Assembly: GCF_008831035.1 (NCBI RefSeq)
Contig: NZ_WAJR01000011.1
Span: 1-64,000 of the forward strand
DNA from: Ellagibacter isourolithinifaciens
GTDB taxonomy: Bacteria; Actinomycetota; Coriobacteriia; Coriobacteriales; Eggerthellaceae
Length of the DNA: 64,000 bases
Direction: 5' to 3'
A program made the position numbers and the translations under genes. The notes beneath the pieces are model-generated. The model searched no databases and was not told where the DNA came from. It worked only from the letters and a program-made list of their open reading frames with translations. Shown here in pieces: positions 1 to 8,874 of this stretch. Numbering within the stretch: the first letter of the stretch is position 1; each line of letters opens with the position of its first letter.

Positions 1-32
1 GATTCCCGGCAGGAAGGCGGCGTAGCATGCGC

Positions 33-50
33 TAGAATGACGGCATTCTA
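33..50. terminator. Hairpin left of the mod gene
   Basis: A 7-bp perfect stem (TAGAATG/CATTCTA, loop ACGG) lies about 70 bases past the mod stop codon on the minus strand. There is no clear T-run, so it may be a weak terminator or a processing hairpin. The rest of 1-121 shows no gene; a type III system would be expected to continue left with a res gene, outside the window. Confidence 0.3.
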
Positions 51-1159
51 GGTGATTCTCGGCTCCTCGGGCAGCCTGCGGCTACCCTCGAGAACCGAGC
101 TCTACACCAACATTCGGGACACTACCGTGCAGCGTTGAGCTTGATGGTGTCGGAAAGCACGGAATCCAGGAAAAAGACGCGTTTGGGTTCAAGAGCGGCG
201 ATTGCCTCCAAAACCTCAACGGTGAGTCCTTCGTCCATGCAGCAGATGAGCTCGTCAGCGGCGATAGATGTAATGGGGTAACCTGCTACCTCTGTCTTCT
301 CCATGGGAAGCGAAAGCTCAAGTCCCCACTTGAGCATCATTTCGAAGATTATGTCGTCGTACGTGCGACCGGGCTTGATGAGATTGTCGACAAGTGCGCC
401 GCCCTCCACCTGGTCGAAGTTGGAGCTGTCGAGCTTGAGTATGCGGAAACCAATGTCGGGCATCCTAGTCGATTCCCCTGACAGTGTTAGCTGTGCATTT
501 GACGCATGAACTTCGGCTTCTATTTGTTTTCCAACACGTCTTAACCGCTCTTCGGCTATTTCGCAAAGATTAGAAAGTCCTAATTCCTCTGCTTTCTTAT
601 TACCGAAAGAGCATTCTGGCAATTGAATGCATATAGCTTTCCTTGTTCCACCATCGTGTAGGTTCATTTTCATTAGCGCATCCATTGAGCTGGCAGAACC
701 GGAGAAAAAGTCGAGGAAAAGGGCGGATGTATCGGGAATCATATCGAATAATTTGATTAGAAATTGAGTCGGTTTGGGGTAAGAGAATATTTTTGCATCA
801 CCGAATATATCTAGAATTTCATTTGTCCCATGTTGAGTATAAACATCGTCAATAATTGACTGCAATTTTCCTCTTCTAATGGATCCGTCCTCAAGTTTTA
901 AATACTGTTTGGTTTGAACGCTCCAACCTCCGTCGTTGCTCTTTGCAAACTCAATCTCATTGTTGTCTAGAGCTTCTCGAACACGTTCCTTACTCCAGAG
1001 CCATTGCCTTTTTGGCCATACTTCTGTTCCATCTGGCGCGACAATTGGAAATACAAGGTTTTCTCGAGCATCAAGTGTCTTATTCGCTTCGAGCGGGTGT
1101 GTCCTATATGGGCCTCCTACTATCTTCTTATCGCGTTTTGACTGTTTCAATCGAACCAT

Positions 1160-1345
1160 TCAGAATGCGATGCAGTTACTGGCTGGGCAGGTATGTCGGC
1201 ATGTGCCCTGGGGCGTATTCGGACCCCGCAAAAGAGACTGACGGCCTGCCCCATTCGGGGCGGTTCGCGGATAAGCTGGATGGCGGAGCCTTGATCGAAG
1301 GCTACCCCGTGTCTCTCACAGGAGGTTGCGAGCCCGTTTGGTGAG
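1160..1345 (+). ncRNA. Candidate IS110 bridge RNA
   Basis: Noncoding left end of the IS, upstream of its recombinase, where IS110-group elements encode a guide RNA that pairs with target and donor DNA. Visible stems in order: GGGCA/TGCCC near 1183-1208, GGGG/CCCC (1210-1213 with 1224-1227), GCCCC-ATTC-GGGGC (1248-1261), and AGCCTT/AAGGCT around 1287-1303. Flanking the third stem, AAAAGAGA (1230-1237) is complementary to the core plus right target half, and GATAAG (1270-1275) is complementary to the left target half plus core. Ends are approximate; the RNA itself is inferred from family knowledge. Confidence 0.55.
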
Positions 1346-1378
1346 CAGGGGCCTGCCATGCACGGAAAGGCAGGGCCT

Positions 1379-2590
1379 ATGATCTACGCCGGGATAGACA
1401 TCGCCAAAAACGACCACGTCGTAGGGGCGACCGACGAACACGGGCGCGACGCGTCGAAGCCCATGAAGTTCGCAAACTCCGCTGGCGGGTTCGACCGCTG
1501 CGTCGCCTACCTGGAAGGGCTCGCGGAATCCAAGTCCGACCTGATGGTGGGCATGGAGGCGACCGGGCACTACTGGCTGCCGCTTTTCTGCCATCTGCAA
1601 AACGAGGGCTTCTCGGTCGTCGTGATCAACCCCATCCGCACCGATGCGATGCGGCGCTTCAAGGGCAGCTCGCGCGTGAAGACGGACATGATCGACTGCG
1701 TGCTCATAGCCGAGACGATGCGATGCGGCGACTTCGAGCCGAGCAGGCTCGGCGACGAGTCCATGATGGAGCTTCGCCAGCTCACGCGCCTGCACCAAGA
1801 GCTCAAAGAAAGCGTCGCGAACCTGAAGCGCCAGGTCATAACCGCGCTCGACCAGGTGTTCCCCGAATACGACTCCATCTTCTCCGACACCTTCGGCGAG
1901 AGCTCGAAGGCGTTCCTCAAAAGATGCCCCACCCCCGAAGAATGCCTCGGCATCCGCGCGGATTCGCTGGCGGGCACCTTGGCGAAAGCCAGCCACGGCA
2001 AGCTCGGGCGGAAGAAAGCCGACGAGATAAAGAGCATCGCCAAGGGCTCATGCGGGATGCGGATGGCGACTTCCGCCCTATCGTTCCAGATCAAGCTGCT
2101 CATAGACCAGATTGACTTCATCGAAAGGCAGGCCGAGGAGGTGGAGGCGAAGATACGCGAGGGCATCCAGGAGATCGAGCCGCTCATCCTCACCATCCCC
2201 GGCATCGGGCACATCCTCGGCGCGCAGATCGTCTCCGAGATCGGCGACATCAGGCGGTTCCACAGCGCCCCCGCGATCGTGAAGTACGCCGGCATCAACC
2301 CCTCTGTCAGCCAGTCGGGGAAATTCTCATCCGACGACAACCATATCACCAAGCAGGGCTCCCCCTACCTTCGCCGCGCGCTTTACCTGGCGGCGATGGG
2401 GCAGTTGAAGCTCAAAACGCCGTTCTACGACTACTATGCCAAGAAGCGCGCCGACGGGAAATCCCATCGAGAGGCATTGATCGCGGTTTCCAGGAAGCTG
2501 GTCCACGTGATCTACGCCGTGCTGTCCAAGCAGCAACCCTACGACCCGAATGCCGCGAAGAGCCCCGAGCTCGCATCGCGTTCCGAATGA
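1379..2590 (+). CDS. IS110-family DEDD recombinase/transposase
   Basis: RuvC-like DEDD recombinase that moves the IS under guide-RNA control. The N-terminal catalytic domain opens with GIDIAKNDH (first Asp), then MEATGHY (Glu) and KTDMIDCVLIAE (the last Asp pair). The C-terminal Tnp_20 (IS116/IS110/IS902) domain has IPGIGHILGAQI and the region VSQSGKF that holds the catalytic serine of the family. I chose the ATG at 1379, just before the catalytic domain and after GGAAAGG; 1358 would add 7 residues. Full length (about 403 residues) with no frameshift, so it is probably active. It sits inside mod, transcribed against it. Confidence 0.92.
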   Translation: MIYAGIDIAKNDHVVGATDEHGRDASKPMKFANSAGGFDRCVAYLEGLAESKSDLMVGMEATGHYWLPLFCHLQNEGFSVVVINPIRTDAMRRFKGSSRVKTDMIDCVLIAETMRCGDFEPSRLGDESMMELRQLTRLHQELKESVANLKRQVITALDQVFPEYDSIFSDTFGESSKAFLKRCPTPEECLGIRADSLAGTLAKASHGKLGRKKADEIKSIAKGSCGMRMATSALSFQIKLLIDQIDFIERQAEEVEAKIREGIQEIEPLILTIPGIGHILGAQIVSEIGDIRRFHSAPAIVKYAGINPSVSQSGKFSSDDNHITKQGSPYLRRALYLAAMGQLKLKTPFYDYYAKKRADGKSHREALIAVSRKLVHVIYAVLSKQQPYDPNAAKSPELASRSE

Positions 2591-3525
2591 TTCGATGTGA
2601 AGCTGTCAAAGTGCGAAATCCAACAATTAAATACTCTCTAGAAAACTTGCCTTACGGGTCTTGACTACTCATAGCTGGTCTCTTTTATCGAAATTTGAAT
2701 CTTGTTTCGTGTAATATCTCTGGATGGATTCTTCGGTGAGAGGGACGGTAATATCTTGGATCATCGAGATGTCTTTTGCATAGATTAGAACGTAATCCTG
2801 AAGTGTAACGAGGTATTTTTCCTTGGGACCGCCCCCATAACGTTTTTTCCAAATAATTGTATCGATGAAATTCGGCGAGCCCAAAATTTCGTCGCAGATA
2901 AAGCGTAACGAGTTCAATTCGTTGTCATCGATGGAGATAGCTATGATGCCATCTTCTGATAATAGCTCCCGCGCAAGCCGCAATCTTGGATACATCATGC
3001 TGAGCCAGTCAGAATGATAACGACCGGAAGTATCAGCGTTGGATTGACCGCTCAAACCAGCTTGATCTTTGTAGTTCTCAATTGAGTCTTGGAAGCTGTC
3101 CTTGTAAACGAAATCATGACCGGTGTTGTAAGGGGGATCGATATAGATCATCTTCACTTTACCGTGGTAGCCGCGCTGGAGAAGCTTCAGTACCTCTAGG
3201 TTGTCGCCCTCGATGTAGAGGTTTTCGGTGGTATCCCAATCGACGCTTGCCGCTTCATCGGGACGCAGCGTAGCTGTAGACGGAGTTTGCGCCTGTCGAA
3301 TAGCATCAGTCTTCCCTGGCCATGTGAAGGCGTAGCGCTCCTGCCCTTCATCAACCTCGTCTCCCAGAATAAGCCGCAGTTTCTCGAAATCGATTGAGCC
3401 ATCGCCTTCGACGGCAATCTCAGGGAAGAGCGCCTTCAGCTGCTCTATGCGTTCGGCAACTAGGTCTTTCGACTCCAAGTCCACATGCGTGAAGCTCTCG
3501 TCCATCAGCTTCTGCTCTTCAGGGG

Positions 3526-4305
3526 TCATTGGCATATCTCCTTTATCTCATCCATAACGCTTTCGCGCTGCTGTTCCAACTTTCGCATCTCAATGCGAAG
3601 CTTCGTCGTGTCAGCAAGAGTCGCATCTTTCGACTTCCTTGCATCGTTCAATTCGTTGATCTTCGACGTTAGCGCATTCATTGCTTTCACGTGTCCCATA
3701 AGCAGGTCAACATCCGAATCTTTGCAAACCGGGTAGAAGCCCAGCGCTTTCACGGAGCGCGCAAGCAAGGTTCTGTCGCCCAATGCGATCAGATAGTCCA
3801 TCAGGGTCGTCTGCGGGAGCATCGCAAACGAGAGACGCTCCAGAAAGGGCGCGTATTCAGGGTTTTCCACCTTGAACAATCCGCTTGAACTGATTCTCTC
3901 CGTCACGAAGGCTCCGTGCTCTGCGAGGTTCTTGCGCCGCAGAGCGGCAGAAACTGCAATACCCGGGTTCGCAAAACCTTCTGCAAGGATCACCGTGGGG
4001 TTCGGGAAACAGCCGTGCACCATGCGAAGAGCCTCCGCTATCCCGGTCGTGGAGTTCAGGCCGCACGTCAGGAATATGACTGACTCGATGTCGTAGGCAT
4101 CGTTCTTCACGGGCAAGATGCGGGAGTTCGACTTGTTCAGGCTCGCAAAGAAGCGGATATCCCGCAACTTGTCCAGAAGCTTGACGGACGCAGCTGGTGC
4201 CTTGGCAAGCCTCGCCTGCTCCGCCAGCTGCGTCTTGGGGACGCGCCGCTCTCCTGCGAGCGCGCCTTCCGGAAGCTTCAGTATGTCGTTCCAGGACACC
4301 GTCAT
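3526..4305 (-). CDS. DUF4391-domain protein of restriction/defence cassette
   Basis: 259 residues; the N-terminal LPEGALAGERRVPKTQL resembles the conserved opening of DUF4391 proteins (hydrophobic-P, then a basic VPK block). The C-terminus is charged and likely coiled coil (residues about 210-255). Family function is unknown. The gene overlaps the helicase stop by 4 bases and the mod start by 4 bases, so the three are translationally coupled. From memory, DUF4391 genes often lie between a helicase and a site-specific methyltransferase in type III-like systems, which suggests a subunit or accessory role. No catalytic motif stands out. Confidence 0.7.
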   Translation of the reverse strand: MTVSWNDILKLPEGALAGERRVPKTQLAEQARLAKAPAASVKLLDKLRDIRFFASLNKSNSRILPVKNDAYDIESVIFLTCGLNSTTGIAEALRMVHGCFPNPTVILAEGFANPGIAVSAALRRKNLAEHGAFVTERISSSGLFKVENPEYAPFLERLSFAMLPQTTLMDYLIALGDRTLLARSVKALGFYPVCKDSDVDLLMGHVKAMNALTSKINELNDARKSKDATLADTTKLRIEMRKLEQQRESVMDEIKEICQ

Positions 4306-7300
4306 TTCGTCAGCACCACGAAGCTCACGATGGAGTAGTCATCGAATCCGAGAGCCGATCCGCTGCCGACCTCTCCGGCAAAGAAGAGCTGCTCGATCCC
4401 TTTAGCTTCCTGCACGCCTGTGATGTCAGAGACGGCGGCCTGGAGAAGCTCGTTCACAGAGGCCATGTCGGTGCCGTCCTTCGTCTTCCTGTTGAAGCGT
4501 TTGCAAAGATCGAGCAGGGGCTCGCTCTGCCCATCGCATGCCGCCCTCATGATGTCGAGCGCCGCCTTGGGCTGGGTGTGCGGAGAGATCACGCTGCCGT
4601 TCTCGGTGACGTATATGACGTAGTAGGGAAAAGTCGGATTCGTGTCCTTGGGGTCGCGTCTCTCGTCGTTCTGCTTGAGGCAGAAGACGATGCCGGGCTC
4701 GACGTCGTCTGCAAGCTCGGGCGGGATCGGTGCAACGGCGCAAAGCCCGCACGACGAGTTCTCCAAAAGCCCCGGATGATTCTGGGCGTAGCGCTTCAGC
4801 TCCGCCCGAAAGTCGTCGAAGGCGAAGTCCGTGATGGATATGCCGCCGGACATGTCCTCCAGGTTGAGCACTTCCTCTTGGAGCGCCTGGAGCTGCTGGC
4901 GGCGGTATTTCAGGTCGTTCATCTCGTCGTTGCGCTTGCCTTCGAGCACGTTCTCCTCGCCGGTCGCGCTGGCATCGAGCAGCGCCATGCGACCTTTCAC
5001 GCGCCCCTCCAGCTGGATGTACTCGTCGAGCTCGATGTCAGGCCAGAAGTTCACCAGCTGGATCGTAGTGTTGGCAGACCCCAAGCGGTCGATGCGCCCG
5101 AAGCGCTGTATGATGCGCACCGGGTTCCAATGGATGTCGTAGTTCACCAGGCAGTCGCAGTCCTGCAGGTTCTGGCCCTCGGAGATGCAGTCCGTGGCGA
5201 AGAGGATGTCAACCTCGCCGAGCTGCCTGCGCGTGTCGGAGAGTTCCTTGGACACTGGCGAGAAGTGCGCGAGCACCGTGTCGAACGTGGCGCGCTTGAT
5301 CTTGAGTGAATGGGTTTTGGCGATATCGCCCGTGACCATTGCGCATTCGAGCCCAAGCTCTCTCGCCAACGGATCAGACAGTTGGCTATAGAGATAGTTC
5401 ACCGTGTCCGCGAACGCGCTGAACACGAGGATCTTTCTGTTCTCTTCGTTGAAGGGGCTTTTGGCCTTCTGCTCGATGAGCTCTCGCAGGACGCGCAGTT
5501 TCTCGTCGCGCTCGGGCGTGATCTCGCGGGCGTAGCTAAGCAGCTGCTCAAGCACGCTGATGTCGTAGTCGATGTCCTGCCCGAGCTTCAATCGGTCGAG
5601 GTCGGCGGGATCCACATGTACCTTCGACGAGGCGCGGTATTCCGCGAAATCGTCCTCGTCGTCGAACATGGACGCGTCTATCTGCGCCATGTCATGCTGG
5701 GCGACGAGCTCCTCCGCCTTGTCCAGCATCCGCTTGGTGGCGAGGTTACCCTCGTAGATGCGCTCAAGGGTGATGCGGAACGCGTCGATGGAGCTCTCAA
5801 GGCGCTTGAGCAGGTTCACCCGCATGAGGTTGGCCACGGCATGGGTGCGGTTGATCTGGCTGTCGAAGTCGCGGCCCCACGTGTCGCCGTACATGTCCAC
5901 GTACTTCTGCTGGCGTCCCGGCATCACGTAGGCGAGCTGCTGATACTGCGCAAACGTGAGAGACGCGATCATGTCGTTGAGCTCGGCTATGGAGGGAAGC
6001 TTTCCCAGCGTGTCGATGGGCGGGTGGAGCGATATGGGCTTGCGGCGCTCGGGGAATTTTGTGTCGCCTGCGGTGTAGTACTTGTCGATGTGCTTGCGGC
6101 TGCGCGCGATAGTGAGCACGTCGAGCAGCTTGAAGTAGTCGGCGTTCACGGCGTTCACGAATGATTGCGTCGTGCGCTCCTCGTCGTCGAGCTTGCTCCA
6201 CTCTTGGAAGCGCTGCTGCGCCCTGCGCGTCACGCTGTTGATGGAGGGGATGCCGTCCTCTGCCAGATACTCATCATCGCCCTCGGTGATGATCTCTATC
6301 TGGTTGCGAAGGTCGAGCAGACGATTGTTCACCGGCGTCGCTGACAGCATGAGCACCTTCGTGCGGATGCCCGACTTGATGATGTCCTCCATGAGGCGAT
6401 CGTAGCGGCTTCGTTTGGTGGTATCTGTCGGCTTGTTGCGGAAGTTGTGCGACTCGTCGATGACGATGAGGTCGTAGTTGCCCCAGCGAAGCGTCTCCAA
6501 GTTCACGTCTCCCGAATATCCGGTATAGCGCGAGAGGTCGGTGTGATTGAGCACCGTGAAGCTCAAACGGTCGTCTGCCAGCACATTGCGCTCGTCGTTG
6601 TCCGCCGCGTAGAGCGTCCAGTTCTCTCGCAGTCGCTTGGGGGCGAGCACGAGGATGCGGGCGTTTCTCTCCTGGTAGTACTTCATGATGGCGAGCGCCT
6701 CGAAGGTCTTGCCAAGACCCACGCTGTCGGCGATGATGCAGCCCTTGTACTTCTCCAACTTGTGGATGGCACCGACCACGGCGTCCTTCTGGAAGTCGTA
6801 GAGCTTGTTCCAGATCACCGAGTCCTCAAGCCGGAACTCAGGTTTTATGGGATCGTCCTCGTCGTCTTCCATGAAGTCTCGGAACAGATGGTAGAGGGTG
6901 AGGAAGTAGATGTACTCGGGAGCGTTATCCTTGTAGAGGGTCTGGACCTGCTCGGCCACCGCATCGGTCACTTCCTCCACCATGGCGGGGTTGTCCCATA
7001 CGGCATCGAACATGGCCTTGAGGCCAGCGGCCTCGGTCTTGCCTTCGTAGTGGCTCACGCCCATCACGGTTCCCGGCTTGCGGTCATATCCGAGGCCTTC
7101 CAAGGTGAAGTCGGCGGATGCGCCCATGAATGCCTGTGCCCCGTCGTTCGCATTGTCGATGTAGTATGTGCCGCCCGGCTGGATGGCACCGCGATGCTTG
7201 GCGGACTTGAAGGTCGCCCTGTCTCGGATCCATTCCGCGCATTCCTTGGCAAGTGCGCGCTGGTTGAGGTTGTTGCGCAAGGTGAGCTCCAGCCCGGTGC

Positions 7301-7556
7301 CGCCGATGCCCTGTTCGCGCGAGCGGCGCTTCAGCTCGAACTCCATGGGCTCCTTGGCATCCTGCATGCGCTTCACGAAGGTGGGCTCACTGAACACGAA
7401 GCGGAGCTCTTCAACTTTGGAAAGGGCATCTTTCAGCTCACCGTAGGCGAACACTGTGAAATACGAGCTGATGATGGACAGCTTCGCATCCTCGTCGATG
7501 GAACCTGCCAAGGCGTCCCCGAGGCGCTCTTCTCCGATATTGCTCAGGAATTCCAT
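4302..7556 (-). CDS. SNF2/DEAH-type helicase with N-terminal PLD-like domain
   Basis: Large ATP-driven superfamily 2 DNA translocase, 1084 residues from the chosen ATG. The N-terminus (about residues 20-65, SIISSYFTVFAYGEL) looks like the start of a phospholipase D-type nuclease domain. The helicase core follows: GLGKT Walker A near residue 280, DESH near 367, LSATPVNN shortly after, and motif VI QRFGRIDRLGS near 820. The C-terminal about 250 residues match nothing I recognise. It follows the ribbon-helix-helix gene with a 2-base gap and overlaps the DUF4391 gene, so it acts in the same cassette, plausibly as the DNA-moving and possibly cutting part of a restriction-like defence. Confidence 0.85.
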   Translation of the reverse strand: MEFLSNIGEERLGDALAGSIDEDAKLSIISSYFTVFAYGELKDALSKVEELRFVFSEPTFVKRMQDAKEPMEFELKRRSREQGIGGTGLELTLRNNLNQRALAKECAEWIRDRATFKSAKHRGAIQPGGTYYIDNANDGAQAFMGASADFTLEGLGYDRKPGTVMGVSHYEGKTEAAGLKAMFDAVWDNPAMVEEVTDAVAEQVQTLYKDNAPEYIYFLTLYHLFRDFMEDDEDDPIKPEFRLEDSVIWNKLYDFQKDAVVGAIHKLEKYKGCIIADSVGLGKTFEALAIMKYYQERNARILVLAPKRLRENWTLYAADNDERNVLADDRLSFTVLNHTDLSRYTGYSGDVNLETLRWGNYDLIVIDESHNFRNKPTDTTKRSRYDRLMEDIIKSGIRTKVLMLSATPVNNRLLDLRNQIEIITEGDDEYLAEDGIPSINSVTRRAQQRFQEWSKLDDEERTTQSFVNAVNADYFKLLDVLTIARSRKHIDKYYTAGDTKFPERRKPISLHPPIDTLGKLPSIAELNDMIASLTFAQYQQLAYVMPGRQQKYVDMYGDTWGRDFDSQINRTHAVANLMRVNLLKRLESSIDAFRITLERIYEGNLATKRMLDKAEELVAQHDMAQIDASMFDDEDDFAEYRASSKVHVDPADLDRLKLGQDIDYDISVLEQLLSYAREITPERDEKLRVLRELIEQKAKSPFNEENRKILVFSAFADTVNYLYSQLSDPLARELGLECAMVTGDIAKTHSLKIKRATFDTVLAHFSPVSKELSDTRRQLGEVDILFATDCISEGQNLQDCDCLVNYDIHWNPVRIIQRFGRIDRLGSANTTIQLVNFWPDIELDEYIQLEGRVKGRMALLDASATGEENVLEGKRNDEMNDLKYRRQQLQALQEEVLNLEDMSGGISITDFAFDDFRAELKRYAQNHPGLLENSSCGLCAVAPIPPELADDVEPGIVFCLKQNDERRDPKDTNPTFPYYVIYVTENGSVISPHTQPKAALDIMRAACDGQSEPLLDLCKRFNRKTKDGTDMASVNELLQAAVSDITGVQEAKGIEQLFFAGEVGSGSALGFDDYSIVSFVVLTK

Positions 7557-7558
7557 AG

Positions 7559-7762
7559 CTAGTCTTTCTTCACGAGCTCGTCGATCATGCACATGCGCGC
7601 GAAGGCACTGAAGCTTAGTCCTTTGAGCGTCGCCGCCTCGGCAGCGGCATCCTTGAGGTTGCTCGGTATGCGAATGGTGATGGCAGTCTGCTCGCCATCG
7701 ACTAGGTATTCATGCAGCTTTGTCTTGCTCGCCCCTGAATCTACTAGCTCCGTGAACTTCAT
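7559..7762 (-). CDS. Ribbon-helix-helix DNA-binding protein, first gene of defence cassette
   Basis: 67 residues with a CopG/Arc-like pattern: a short beta strand (TAITIRIPSNL) followed by two helices (KDAAAEAATLKGLSFSAFARMC). Such proteins bind palindromic operators as dimers and often repress their own operon. It has a strong ribosome site (GGGAGGGG, 3 bases before ATG) and stops 2 bases before the helicase, so it is likely the autoregulator of the helicase-DUF4391-mod operon. It could alternatively be an orphan antitoxin; no toxin partner is next to it. Confidence 0.7.
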   Translation of the reverse strand: MKFTELVDSGASKTKLHEYLVDGEQTAITIRIPSNLKDAAAEAATLKGLSFSAFARMCMIDELVKKD

Positions 7763-7845
7763 AGACCCCTCCCGAACGGTTCGTTTTGCAATACAAACGA
7801 TTATAATGTCTACAACGGCTCCGAGTAGTAATAAAGAGGACTAAC
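7763..7845. promoter_or_regulatory. Divergent promoter and possible RHH operator
   Basis: 83-base gap between divergent genes. The sequence ATTATAAT (7800-7807) is its own reverse complement and gives a perfect TATAAT -10 on both strands. Next to it lies the imperfect palindrome CGTTTTGCAATACAAACG (7782-7799), placed to act as operator for the small ribbon-helix-helix protein. No good -35 is visible on either strand, which would fit regulated promoters. Confidence 0.45.
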
Positions 7846-8874
7846 ATGGCTGAATCGGACAAAGAAATCATTCCAAGAGCTAGCAACGAATTCGATCCAT
7901 ATGACTCGAATTATCCGATAAACCTGCTTGCCGAGGGCATCGGCTCCACTCTCGCGGAAGCGGACAAAGCCGCCGCAGCAATCGTCAATGCGGTTTCGAA
8001 AGATGCGTCGATAGCTATCCAGATCGGAGAGTCCCTAACTAAGGGAGTTCGATATGTGGTTGATACGCCCGACGCCATGATCGACTCACTCGAAAAGGGA
8101 AAGATTAAGTTCACGCAAGAGAACAATGGCAAAATGTATGCCCAGTTACGTCAAAGCGACGGGCATTACGGTGAGAAGGTTCCCATCAAGCGGGAGGAAT
8201 TCAGCCAAGGGATAGGCCCTGTGCAGATGGCCAATGCCATGCAGCTCCGCTCGCTCCAAGCGCAAGTGCAGGAACTTCAGGACAGCATCACGTTAATCGA
8301 CTTCAATGTCAGAGACGTGCTACAAGGCCAGCAGAATGACCGTTTTGCACTATACCAAAGTGGATTAGGGCTGTTTCTGGAAGCACGAGGGGTATCTGAT
8401 CCAGACCTGAAAAGACAGCTCACATCTCAAGCTATTCGCGCTCTATCAGATGCTTCTTCGCAAATCTCCCTGCAGCTCGAATCGGATGTTGATTGGCTCA
8501 AAAGCGAGTCTTACAAAGAGGCAAAGGGGAAGAACAAGCAGCTCATATTGGATCGCATAGCTAGAATCAACAGGGGCTTTGAGCATATTCACCAATCGTA
8601 TGTCCTCAGGGCTGCCATCTATGGCGACATCCACGAGTATGCCGCGATGATAAGCACTCTGGAAGCCTATTCTCATTTCATAGACTCGACAATTGTCTCC
8701 AATGCTGGTTTCCTCGCAGAATGCGATCCTGACGATACTGGTCTTGGGCACGGAACGTGGAAGAAGCGTGCCCGTCTATCAATCAAGATGGGCGACCTCG
8801 CTAAACAGCTCAGATCTCAAGATGTTGTTTTATACCTTTCGGAGGCGGATGAGGACGACCATGAAGAAGATTAA
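7846..8874 (+). CDS. Uncharacterised 342-residue protein, possible defence component
   Basis: I do not recognise this family. Soluble, acidic, largely helical. The N-terminal 45-110 region has an Ala-rich stretch and a small globular part (VRYVVDTPDAMIDSLEKGKI). The middle has a coiled-coil-like heptad segment (residues about 130-160, LRSLQAQVQELQDSITLI), followed by helical sequence to a very acidic tail (SEADEDDHEED). It overlaps the next gene by 14 bases, so the two form a unit. It is divergent from the restriction cassette and inside the cargo zone of the conjugative element, which hints at phage defence or immunity, but no motif proves this. Confidence 0.75.
   Translation: MAESDKEIIPRASNEFDPYDSNYPINLLAEGIGSTLAEADKAAAAIVNAVSKDASIAIQIGESLTKGVRYVVDTPDAMIDSLEKGKIKFTQENNGKMYAQLRQSDGHYGEKVPIKREEFSQGIGPVQMANAMQLRSLQAQVQELQDSITLIDFNVRDVLQGQQNDRFALYQSGLGLFLEARGVSDPDLKRQLTSQAIRALSDASSQISLQLESDVDWLKSESYKEAKGKNKQLILDRIARINRGFEHIHQSYVLRAAIYGDIHEYAAMISTLEAYSHFIDSTIVSNAGFLAECDPDDTGLGHGTWKKRARLSIKMGDLAKQLRSQDVVLYLSEADEDDHEED

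Larger units (their letters stand above)
1133..2680 (+). mobile_element. IS110-family insertion sequence, complete
   Basis: About 1.55 kb, the usual size. Both edges are set by the interrupted mod gene: host sequence stops at TC (1131-1132) and resumes after TC (2679-2680), so the only duplication is a 2-bp core, as expected for DEDD recombinases rather than DDE transposases. There are no long terminal inverted repeats. The layout (about 225-245 noncoding bases left of the transposase, 90 to its right) matches the IS110 group, whose left noncoding end encodes the bridge RNA. Confidence 0.9.
122..3529 (-). pseudogene. mod: Type III-like DNA adenine methyltransferase (Mod), split by IS110
   Basis: N6-adenine methyltransferase of the type III Mod kind, which would modify DNA for the neighbouring restriction cassette. 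The 5' part (3529-2681) carries motif IV DPPYNTG near residue 131; the 3' part (1132-122) carries the SAM-binding motif I (FLDFFSGSAS) near residue 424, the IV-before-I order of beta-class enzymes. An IS110 element sits after about residue 283. Removing it with one copy of the dinucleotide TC restores one uninterrupted frame reading KRDKKIVGG across the join, giving about 621 residues, normal for Mod. The start at 3529 is chosen because it lies 8 bases after AAAGGAG and overlaps the DUF4391 stop (ATGA). With the insertion, motif I is separated from motif IV, so the enzyme should be inactive unless the element excises. Confidence 0.9.

Noticed and set aside
1316-1996. Minus-strand frames inside the IS110 transposase
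   Set aside because: Shadows of the transposase gene, which has all DEDD motifs.
7559-7762. Antitoxin of a classic toxin-antitoxin pair
   Set aside because: No small toxin gene adjoins it; it is better explained as the operon's regulator.
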